Assembly (NCBI GenBank): GCA_016934695.1
Contig: JAFGSH010000018.1
Coordinates: 1-5,883 of the forward strand
Direction: 5' to 3'
From: Deltaproteobacteria bacterium
Lineage (GTDB): Bacteria > Desulfobacterota > Syntrophia > Syntrophales > UBA2210
Length of the DNA: 5,883 nt
The notes under the pieces are model-generated. The model was not told where the DNA came from and ran no database searches. It was given only the letters and a program-made list of their open reading frames with translations. This document shows positions 1 to 5,883 of this stretch, in pieces. A program made the translations under genes and the position numbers. How positions within the stretch are numbered: the stretch's first letter is position 1; each line of letters starts with the position of its first letter.

Positions 1-476
1 GCGTGCATGGGCGGGAGGCTTGTGAGGAATACCTGTTGTATTCCGAACCGGGATTGCAGGCGTTCGCACAGGTTGCCAAGGAGTCCCAGCCATTTTTCCA
101 GCGGGGTTCCGGCTGTTACGTCATTAACGCCCCCTGATAGAATGGCCACGTCGAAGTTCTCATGAGGCGCTGATTCAATATGGTCGAGGATGTCCCGTGT
201 CTTGTTACCCGTCCGGGCCATCAGTTTCCAGGAAACCTCAAAGCTGGAGGCAAGCAGCGATACAAGCCGCCCCGACAGGGCCGATGCCTGGCTTTCCGCG
301 CCGACTCCGGCGGCCGCTGAATCGCCCGTTATGAGCAGGCGCAAAGGCTCTCCCGCGCCTGCAACGCCGAATCGCGCCCCTTCCGGCTCGGGAAGCCTCG
401 GCGTTACGAGACGGACATAGATGCCTTGTGCCAGAAGAAGAGGCCCAAATCCGATTGCCGCGAATTGAAAGTTCAT
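1..476 (-). CDS. SGNH/GDSL-family hydrolase (esterase/lipase-like), C-terminus cut by window edge
   Basis: This is a serine hydrolase of the SGNH/GDSL superfamily, which cleaves ester bonds in lipids, acylated sugars or small esters; the substrate cannot be told here. I translated 158 codons from the ATG at 476. Block I is GDSAAAGVG (residues 51-59) with nucleophile Ser53. The block II glycine is probably Gly90 in ARTGNKT. Block III is GGVNDVTAG (115-123) with Asn118 and Asp119. A conserved-looking SLPPMH stretch ends the visible part. The block V Asp-x-x-His that completes the triad lies outside the window. Residues 5-21 are hydrophobic but lack a clear cleavage site, so a membrane anchor or a buried helix are both possible. 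A GTG at 488 in the same frame, just after a TGA, is an alternative start; neither start has a strong Shine-Dalgarno, the best being GAG 11 bases before the ATG. It is co-directional with the repair genes but about 120 bases downstream, so probably functionally unrelated. The family call is firm and the substrate unknown. Confidence 0.9.
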   Translation of the reverse strand, partial: MNFQFAAIGFGPLLLAQGIYVRLVTPRLPEPEGARFGVAGAGEPLRLLITGDSAAAGVGAESQASALSGRLVSLLASSFEVSWKLMARTGNKTRDILDHIESAPHENFDVAILSGGVNDVTAGTPLEKWLGLLGNLCERLQSRFGIQQVFLTSLPPMH

Positions 477-526
477 GGATCGTTTCACTCAAGCGCACAG
501 GCAAACATGCGCGGCGCACTCACTTA

Positions 527-557
527 CTTATGAGCGGCAGAAATTGCCCGCCATAAG
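527..557 (-). terminator. Imperfect hairpin downstream of the addA-like gene; possible terminator without a U-tract
   Basis: The arms at 527-539 and 545-557 can form six outer pairs (CTTATG with CATAAG) and six inner GC-rich pairs, with one bulged base on each side, around a five-base loop at 540-544. It begins 38 bases after the helicase stop codon, where an operon terminator might sit. Neither strand has a T-run after the stem, so it is not a classical intrinsic terminator. It may instead be a Rho-associated or RNA-stabilising stem, or chance. The rest of the 477-595 gap is AT-rich from about 552 to 590 and contains a short AAGAT/ATCTT inverted repeat (561-576). I see no convincing -35/-10 pair for the hydrolase and no coding potential. 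Confidence 0.3.
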
Positions 558-595
558 ATAAAGATACAACAATCTTAAAAAGTTACCATAACCCG

Positions 596-3500
596 TCACA
601 GCTCTTCCCAGCGAAGGATGGCCGCCAGGTAGATCCCCGCGCGAATCCGGGGTGCAGGAACACCGGTGAGATGAGCCAGCATTTCGCGGTAGGCCTCGAT
701 CTGGGGGCGGTACAGATTCCGTTCCTGGGTGATGAAATCCTCTACTGACTGGCCGTTTTCTGGTCGCGAGGTCTTGAAATCGCAGATCCACCAGGTATCT
801 CCCTCAAGAACCGCGAGATCGATGACGCCGGAGCGCACGCGTCCTTCCGCGGGGGAGTCTTCCAACTCCCATTCATGTTTTGCGCCGGGAATCGCCATAA
901 GCCGCGCCACAAAGGGGTCGGCAAGGGTCTTTTCGGCTTCTTCAAGGATTCCAGCGGACGCCCTGGTCGCGCGATCACGGGCGATGCCTTTCGACTCAAG
1001 GAAGCGTGCCACCGCCATAACCGTGGGCAGTTTTCTTCCGCCTATGGCGGCGCTCAGGATCGCGTGGATCACCGTTCCCCGCGCCCGGTTGAAGGTGGCC
1101 TCGTCTCCCTCCAGTTTTCCTTCCGCCCGCAGGGTCTCCTCCGCGAATGTGGAGGGAGATTTTGCCGGGGTGTATGCTTGCCGTTCCGGCCGGATATCAT
1201 ACGGTTCTGGAAGGGTAAAAGCGCTGACTCGTTCCTCCGGCGGCGGGGCAGGGGATACGGGGTTGATCTCTATGGGGATGTTCTGTCCGGCGGGTTCTCT
1301 CTCTATGTCTGCGCCATCGATCCCCTCATGTTCCATGATCCATTGCAGGATGTTCTGTTTGCCGGCCGCGAGCGTGCCGTCATCCTTCACCTTGGCAACC
1401 CCGCTCAGGTAAAGGGCCTCTTTCGCCCGCGTCGCCGCGACGTAGAAGAGACGTTTTGCCTCGCCCCACCGCCGTTTTTTCTGAAACGTTTTTAAGAGGT
1501 TAAAGACCGGCGGGGTGTCCGCGCTTCTCCGGTCCTTTCCCATGGCGACGAGATATTCCCCCTCCGTTCCCGGCACCCGTTCCAGCAGGTAGGGGGGCGA
1601 TTCCGCCGGGATGTCCGAGAGGGGCGCCCAGTCCGTGAAGGGGAGGAAGACGACGTCGAATTCCAGTCCCTTGGCCCGGTGGATGGTCATCATTTCCACG
1701 GAGGAACGGGACGCGGCGGGATCGGCGGGCTCGTAGAGGGTGTGTATCGCGGCCTTCACCTGTCTCAAGGTTTCAAGAGGGGTGCCCCGGTGCGCGCCTT
1801 CGAGTATATCGAGAAACCGCATGCAGTTCGCGACTCCCGCCATGCCGTACCGCGATGCCGTTCTCCGCGGCCCGTCGAGATCTTCCCAGAAGGCCCTGAC
1901 TGTTGTTCCCAGGGAATCGCGCCCCACCCGCCGCGAGGCGGTTTCCATGGCCTGTATGACGGGTTCCATTTCAGGGCGGGAGCGGGCCATGAGCATGATC
2001 TTCTCCATCCAGCTTTCCGGCTCCTGCCGGGCGGTTTCGTACAGGAGATTCGCGTCGAGCCACAACCAGGGAGAACGCAGGAGGGACGCCCAGGCGAGAT
2101 CGTCATGCGGATTGGCGAGGAGTTCAGCGATCTTCATGAGATGCATCACCTCCGGCCGCTGCGTGAGGCCGATCCCCTCCCGTACCTGGACGGGGATTCC
2201 CTGCTCCTTGAATGCCCTGAGGTATCGGCCGATGCGATTCCGGGTGAACAGGAGTACCCCGATGGTTGCGTCCGTGCCTGCTCTTTTCATAACCTCCCTG
2301 ACTCTTCCGGCAAGCCATGCGGCCTCGTCATCCTTTGCCTTCTCTCTATCGTCGTCCGCGAAGAGGGCCAGCGATACCGTCCCTGCTTCCCTGCCGCCGT
2401 ATGGTTCGGAGGGGCTGAAGGGGACTTCATCGGCGTCGGGATCGGGGTTTTTCATCACCACCGTGCCGAAGATGCCGTTGATCCAGTCGATCAATTTTCT
2501 CCCTGAGCGAAAATTCGTCGTCAGGAGGTGGGCGTCGAGGGGGATTGTTCCCCCGCCAGGGACGGGGATTCCCTTCTTTGCCTCCATGAAGAGACTGACC
2601 TCGGCGTTTCTGAAGGAGTAGATAGACTGTTTGGGATCACCCACGATGAAGACGGTCCTGCCGTCTTCCGGGGACCATCCCGCGCACAGACGGCTGACGA
2701 TCTCCCACTGGGCGCGGTTGGTGTCCTGGAATTCGTCCACGAGGAGGTGGCGTATCCGGTGATCGAGGTACAGCTGAATATCCGAAGGATCGCTGCCGCC
2801 GAGGGCGTGGAGCGCGGCCTGTTCCAGCCCGGCGAAGTCGACGACATGCCGGTCGCGGCAGGCGGTTTCGTAGCGATCGATCAGGTCGGCCGCGGTGACG
2901 ATAAAGTCTGAGAGGATCTGTACGTCGCCTTCAATATCGCCGGGGGAGGGGAGGATCTTGCATTCGGCGAGGGCGGCGGCGCACGCGTCGCCCATGCCGG
3001 ATATCATGGTTCCCCATCGTGTCTTGCTGAACCCCCCGTAGAAGCCGCTCGCGGGGCCGAAGCTCTTCCGGGCCGTCCCCGCCTTCGTGGTAAGGGCGTT
3101 TGCGATTGTCTGCCAGGAGGGAAGATTGTCCCACGCGCACCCCGGCAGAGAGGCGGGAAGGAGCGCTCCCAGCGACGCTTCCTGTTCGTTGAGGTTCTCT
3201 GTTAGATCTTTCCAGCACTGGCCCATCTCCGTTTCCTTAAAGCAAGAGATGAGATTGCGGAGACGGCCTTCGATGTAGACGCGCAGCCGATCGTTCAGGA
3301 CTGCGGGGAGAGCTGAAAGTCCCCGGTCGCCCGTTCCCCGGATGATCTCGATGAGGTCCCGGAAGCGCCCCCTGTTCTGTATGATGTCGCGGAATTCCGA
3401 GGAGATGCCGTTCCAGTTGCTGTTGTGGTAGAGGAGACGGTTTTCGAAGGCCCTCCGCCGGTCGTCGGTTGCAGGATACGAAAAGAATCCTTTCAGGGCG

Positions 3501-3958
3501 GCCTGAACGGTTTCTTCCATAAGGATGGCCTGTGCCTCATTGTCGATGATCTCGCAATCGGGGGCGACTCTCGCCTCGAGGGGGGCGCGCCGGGCGATAT
3601 AGCTGCAGAACCCGTGGAATGTCATGATATTGAGCGTGTCGGACGAGGCGAGAAGATGCGCCTTCTCCCTCTGCGCCTGGATGGCCCGTTCGGCGAGGAG
3701 GGCCAGTGCTCCGTCCGGGTCGTTGGCGTGTGTTGTGCCGCTGAGAAAGCCGGTTATCCGCTGGCGCATCTCCCCCGCCGCCTTTTCGGTGAACGTGATG
3801 GCCAGAATCTCCGCCGGGTTACGGACCTCCGCCAGAAGCTTGAGGAAACGCCTGGTCAGGAGGGCGGTCTTGCCGGACCCCGCGGGGGATTCGACGTGGT
3901 GAGACCGGGCCGTGTCGAGGGCGGCGGCCCGCTGGGCGGCGTCATTCGGTTGCTTCAT
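596..3958 (-). CDS. addA: AddA/RecB-like UvrD-family helicase-nuclease, complete
   Basis: This is the motor and nuclease subunit of an AddAB-type complex. It unwinds double-strand DNA ends using ATP and trims them so that RecA can load. All superfamily 1 motifs are present in the 1120 residues: Walker A PAGSGKT (25-31), motif Ia around AITFTEKAAGEM (53-64), TFHGFC (113-118), Walker B LLVDEFQDT (405-413, Asp408/Glu409), motif III GDPKQSIYSFR (440-450), motif IV TNFRSG (481-486), motif V TIHRAKGLEFD (758-768) and motif VI FYVAATRAKEAL (838-849). A proline-rich linker (about 886-936) leads to a RecB-type nuclease with GTVIH (961-965), GVIDLAV (Asp1047), DFKTS (Asp1060, Lys1062) and the QxxxY motif Gln1086/Tyr1090. 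No catalytic residue appears lost. The length is close to that of typical AddA and RecB proteins. The ATG at 3958 is supported by a GAGGAA Shine-Dalgarno six bases upstream and by the usual short lead before Walker A. The gene overlaps the addB-like gene by 17 bases. RecB is the main alternative name; the AddB-like partner favours AddA. Confidence 0.95.
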   Translation of the reverse strand: MKQPNDAAQRAAALDTARSHHVESPAGSGKTALLTRRFLKLLAEVRNPAEILAITFTEKAAGEMRQRITGFLSGTTHANDPDGALALLAERAIQAQREKAHLLASSDTLNIMTFHGFCSYIARRAPLEARVAPDCEIIDNEAQAILMEETVQAALKGFFSYPATDDRRRAFENRLLYHNSNWNGISSEFRDIIQNRGRFRDLIEIIRGTGDRGLSALPAVLNDRLRVYIEGRLRNLISCFKETEMGQCWKDLTENLNEQEASLGALLPASLPGCAWDNLPSWQTIANALTTKAGTARKSFGPASGFYGGFSKTRWGTMISGMGDACAAALAECKILPSPGDIEGDVQILSDFIVTAADLIDRYETACRDRHVVDFAGLEQAALHALGGSDPSDIQLYLDHRIRHLLVDEFQDTNRAQWEIVSRLCAGWSPEDGRTVFIVGDPKQSIYSFRNAEVSLFMEAKKGIPVPGGGTIPLDAHLLTTNFRSGRKLIDWINGIFGTVVMKNPDPDADEVPFSPSEPYGGREAGTVSLALFADDDREKAKDDEAAWLAGRVREVMKRAGTDATIGVLLFTRNRIGRYLRAFKEQGIPVQVREGIGLTQRPEVMHLMKIAELLANPHDDLAWASLLRSPWLWLDANLLYETARQEPESWMEKIMLMARSRPEMEPVIQAMETASRRVGRDSLGTTVRAFWEDLDGPRRTASRYGMAGVANCMRFLDILEGAHRGTPLETLRQVKAAIHTLYEPADPAASRSSVEMMTIHRAKGLEFDVVFLPFTDWAPLSDIPAESPPYLLERVPGTEGEYLVAMGKDRRSADTPPVFNLLKTFQKKRRWGEAKRLFYVAATRAKEALYLSGVAKVKDDGTLAAGKQNILQWIMEHEGIDGADIEREPAGQNIPIEINPVSPAPPPEERVSAFTLPEPYDIRPERQAYTPAKSPSTFAEETLRAEGKLEGDEATFNRARGTVIHAILSAAIGGRKLPTVMAVARFLESKGIARDRATRASAGILEEAEKTLADPFVARLMAIPGAKHEWELEDSPAEGRVRSGVIDLAVLEGDTWWICDFKTSRPENGQSVEDFITQERNLYRPQIEAYREMLAHLTGVPAPRIRAGIYLAAILRWEEL

Positions 3959-5883
3959 CTGTTTCCTCTTCCGTATCAGACCATTGCGGGCCCAGCACGC
4001 CCACCCGGCACAGGGTTATGAACGGGCAGGTTTCACAGGCCATGTGTCTGCGGGGTTCGTTCGAAACGGGGAAGGGCTCGGGGCGGAAATTCCCCGATGC
4101 CAGGATTGTTCCCAGCCGAGCCAAGGCCTTTTTCCATTCCCCCAGGGAGGATTCAATTCCCCTGACGGGGGAGATTCCGATATCGCCGGCGGACCTGAGG
4201 CGGATGTATCCGGCCGAAAAGGATGTGTCCGGGCCCGTATATGTCTCCAGACCGGGAATGCGTCCATCCGCAAGGGCCATCAGGTAGATGACGAGCTGGG
4301 GGTCTTTCAGCCGTTTGACGATATCCGCGGACGAGGAAGGGGTGCCCGTTTTGTAATCCCACAGGAGTAAGCCCTCGTCTTTGCTGAAATCCGCCCGGTC
4401 GATCCGCCCCCGCAGGACGAAGGGAAGCCCCGCAACGGAGAGGGCGTCAAAGGGGACCTCTTCGGCGACGCACCGCCACCCTTCGAGCCATCGTTTTTGT
4501 TCGCGGTCGAGCCACTGGGTGAGTATCCCGCCTTCTCCCGTATCATCCGCATCCCCGATCCAGCGCCGGCGTTCCACTTCCCACTGTGGTCTTTCCGCCA
4601 CATTCTGAAGCGCTTCGTCCACACATGCTATCAGGAGGGCCCGGGCCTCTTCGCTGTTCAGGGCTATCGCCCGTTCTCTCACCCTGCAGGTAAAGAGGGC
4701 CAGGGCCCGATGAATCCGGTTTCCCTTCTCCCGGGGAGAGGTATCCGGCTCTATTTCCTCCAGCGGTTCCACATTCAGAATGGTCTCGGCAAAGAAACGG
4801 TACGGACAGGTAACCGCCGTCTGGAGATGGCTCGCAGAGATGGTTTCAGGGATGCATTCATTATGGAGAAGTTTGTCTTCCCGGATATCAGCCGATATTT
4901 CTTCATGTAATCCTTCATATGCTGATCGCAACCATTGGGCCCGCAGCCAGGCCGGATCGGGGGTGTTCCAGATGTCGATGGAGCGCTTCTCCTCGGTGGC
5001 GGGCCAGAAGGGGGAGGGGGTGAGGGGCTTGAGGTCTTCCTGCTCCGCCCGAAGGAGGGTGATATCCGGCGCGAGGGTCATCAGGTGATCAAAGGAGCGT
5101 CGCGCGAATTCGTACTGGCTCTCCGCCGTTCCCCCCTGGACCAGTTTCCTCTCTGTGGAGTCGAGGAAGGGAAGGGGGCGCGCCGGTTCCGGGAGCGAGC
5201 GGTCGTCCATGCCGAGAAGGTACAGCTTGTCGAAATCGAGGCCGCGCGATTCGATGGCCCCCATGACCTGTATCCCTGCGTCCTCCGCCGCGCCGACCTG
5301 TACCATCTTCCGGGAGGCGAGATGCGCCAGCCACCCCGAAAACTCATATCCATCCATCCGCGCCTCGGACAGGTGGCGGTCGATCTCCCCCATGATCTCG
5401 TCCAGACCGCGCCTGTCAACGGTATCCTTTTCATCCGACAGGACGGGGAAACCGAGGCGGTCCCACACCTCCCGGAGTTTTCCCGCCCAGAAGGCGCCTT
5501 TCTTCTTCTCGGATATCTGCGCGCGACAGAAGATGGAGAGATGTTCAGTGCCGGCTGGCGGTATTGAGGCGTACGTATCGGGATCTTCCGCCTTCAGCAC
5601 TCGCAGGAGACTGTCGAGACCGGAATCGACGGATCTCTTTCGCCAGGAAATGTCGGCCCGCGCTATCCGGGCGCGCTTTCCCTGCCAGCAGCCGTAATAG
5701 GGGGACAGAAAGAGGGAGAGGAGCAGTTCGCGGGGCTCCCCTTCGATGATGAGACGCAGGGGCAGAAGGGCGGCCTGCATCAGGTGCGTCTCGAGAAGGG
5801 GGACGCCCTTTGTCATGTTGAACCAGCAGGAGCCGCGGGGCGGCGGCGTCCCCGTCACGTCCCTGAGTCTCCGTTCCAGTTCC
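3942..5883 (-). CDS. AddB-like PD-(D/E)XK nuclease with Fe-S cysteines, N-terminus cut by window edge
   Basis: This is the partner subunit of the AddAB-type end-processing complex. The frame stays open to the window edge, so the GTG at 5858 is not the real start. Numbering from that codon (638 residues to the stop), the first part is the second half of a UvrD-like fold. A motif V-like SRGLDFDKLYLLGMDD is at 204-219, but the motif VI region (about 248-270) lacks the VAxTRA signature, so this half should not be an active motor. PSPFW (281-285) precedes the nuclease domain. The nuclease has GNRIH (379-383), GRIDRAD (484-490, Asp487), WDYKTG (500-505, Asp501/Lys503) and QxxxY (Gln521/Tyr525). Cys351 (TCPYRFF) plus C608-x2-C611-x5-C617 form the AddB-type pattern that holds a 4Fe-4S cluster. 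The C-terminus (PFITLCRVG) recalls the proteobacterial 'probable DNA repair protein' family (TIGR03623), a relative of AddB of about 900 residues. I give no symbol because that branch is not named addB in general. Walker A, if any, lies outside the window. Confidence 0.9.
   Translation of the reverse strand, partial: ELERRLRDVTGTPPPRGSCWFNMTKGVPLLETHLMQAALLPLRLIIEGEPRELLLSLFLSPYYGCWQGKRARIARADISWRKRSVDSGLDSLLRVLKAEDPDTYASIPPAGTEHLSIFCRAQISEKKKGAFWAGKLREVWDRLGFPVLSDEKDTVDRRGLDEIMGEIDRHLSEARMDGYEFSGWLAHLASRKMVQVGAAEDAGIQVMGAIESRGLDFDKLYLLGMDDRSLPEPARPLPFLDSTERKLVQGGTAESQYEFARRSFDHLMTLAPDITLLRAEQEDLKPLTPSPFWPATEEKRSIDIWNTPDPAWLRAQWLRSAYEGLHEEISADIREDKLLHNECIPETISASHLQTAVTCPYRFFAETILNVEPLEEIEPDTSPREKGNRIHRALALFTCRVRERAIALNSEEARALLIACVDEALQNVAERPQWEVERRRWIGDADDTGEGGILTQWLDREQKRWLEGWRCVAEEVPFDALSVAGLPFVLRGRIDRADFSKDEGLLLWDYKTGTPSSSADIVKRLKDPQLVIYLMALADGRIPGLETYTGPDTSFSAGYIRLRSAGDIGISPVRGIESSLGEWKKALARLGTILASGNFRPEPFPVSNEPRRHMACETCPFITLCRVGVLGPQWSDTEEETDEATE
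3963..3968 (-). promoter_or_regulatory. Shine-Dalgarno for the addA-like gene, inside the addB-like gene
   Basis: The minus strand reads GAGGAA here, with six bases between the GAGG core and the ATG at 3958. It lies within the last codons of the upstream gene, whose TGA is at 3942-3944, after the start of the next gene. This arrangement fixes the helicase start and suggests that translation of the two subunits is coupled. Confidence 0.75.

Noticed and set aside
493..512. Small inverted repeat GCGCA/TGCGC in the hydrolase leader
   Set aside because: A five-base stem with a ten-base loop is expected often by chance in GC-rich DNA and has no partner feature.
238..519. Minus-strand open frame of 93 codons overlapping the hydrolase
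   Set aside because: It is out of frame with the SGNH hydrolase, which has GDS and GGVND motifs in the correct order. The 93-codon product is Arg-rich and featureless.
528..791. Minus-strand open frame running through the end of the helicase gene into the gap
   Set aside because: Most of it lies out of frame inside the helicase nuclease domain, and its product shows no motif.
1740..2621. Long open frame on the plus strand (293 codons), with another overlapping at 1679-2506
   Set aside because: It lies wholly antisense to the helicase gene, whose motifs are continuous through this region. The translation is rich in Ser, Arg and Pro with no recognisable domain, as expected for an antisense frame in GC-rich coding DNA.
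4935..5567. Plus-strand open frame of 210 codons opposite the AddB-like gene
   Set aside because: It is antisense to a well-supported coding frame and has no domain or motif of its own, so it is a compositional shadow.
596..5883. Idea that the pair is an anti-phage defence system
   Set aside because: The domain set and gene order match housekeeping AddAB-type recombination proteins. No mobility genes, compositional shift or other defence genes are visible.

Overview
The window is a GC-rich bacterial segment in which every supportable gene lies on the minus strand. Transcription runs from high to low coordinates. Three genes are visible and two of them are cut by the window edges. The proteins look like those of Gram-negative proteobacteria or Desulfobacterota. 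That is a family-level impression only, because no rRNA or other phylogenetic marker is present.

Layout in order of transcription: (1) From 5883 to 3942, the C-terminal part of an AddB-like recombination protein. It has a degenerate UvrD-type helicase C-terminal half, then a PD-(D/E)XK nuclease domain bracketed by the four cysteines expected for an AddB-type iron-sulphur cluster. (2) From 3958 to 596, a complete 1120-residue AddA/RecB-like protein with all superfamily 1 helicase motifs and a C-terminal RecB-type nuclease. It overlaps the upstream gene by 17 bases and has a strong Shine-Dalgarno sequence inside that gene. (3) A gap of about 120 bases holding an imperfect hairpin without a T-run. 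(4) From 476 to 1, the N-terminal two thirds or so of an SGNH/GDSL-family hydrolase.

Genes 1 and 2 form an addB-addA-type operon. The two proteins would work as one helicase-nuclease that processes double-strand DNA ends for RecA-dependent recombination. One subunit supplies the ATP-driven motor and both supply a nuclease site. The AddB-like protein resembles the proteobacterial 'probable DNA repair protein' branch related to AddB more than classical Bacillus AddB, judging by its C-terminal motifs. The hydrolase has no evident functional link to DNA repair.

I found no mobile element, CRISPR array, tRNA or rRNA gene. The region looks like ordinary core genome, and I found no undescribed system. 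The most useful points are the intact dual nuclease sites, the Fe-S cysteine pattern, the likely translational coupling and the unexplained hairpin.
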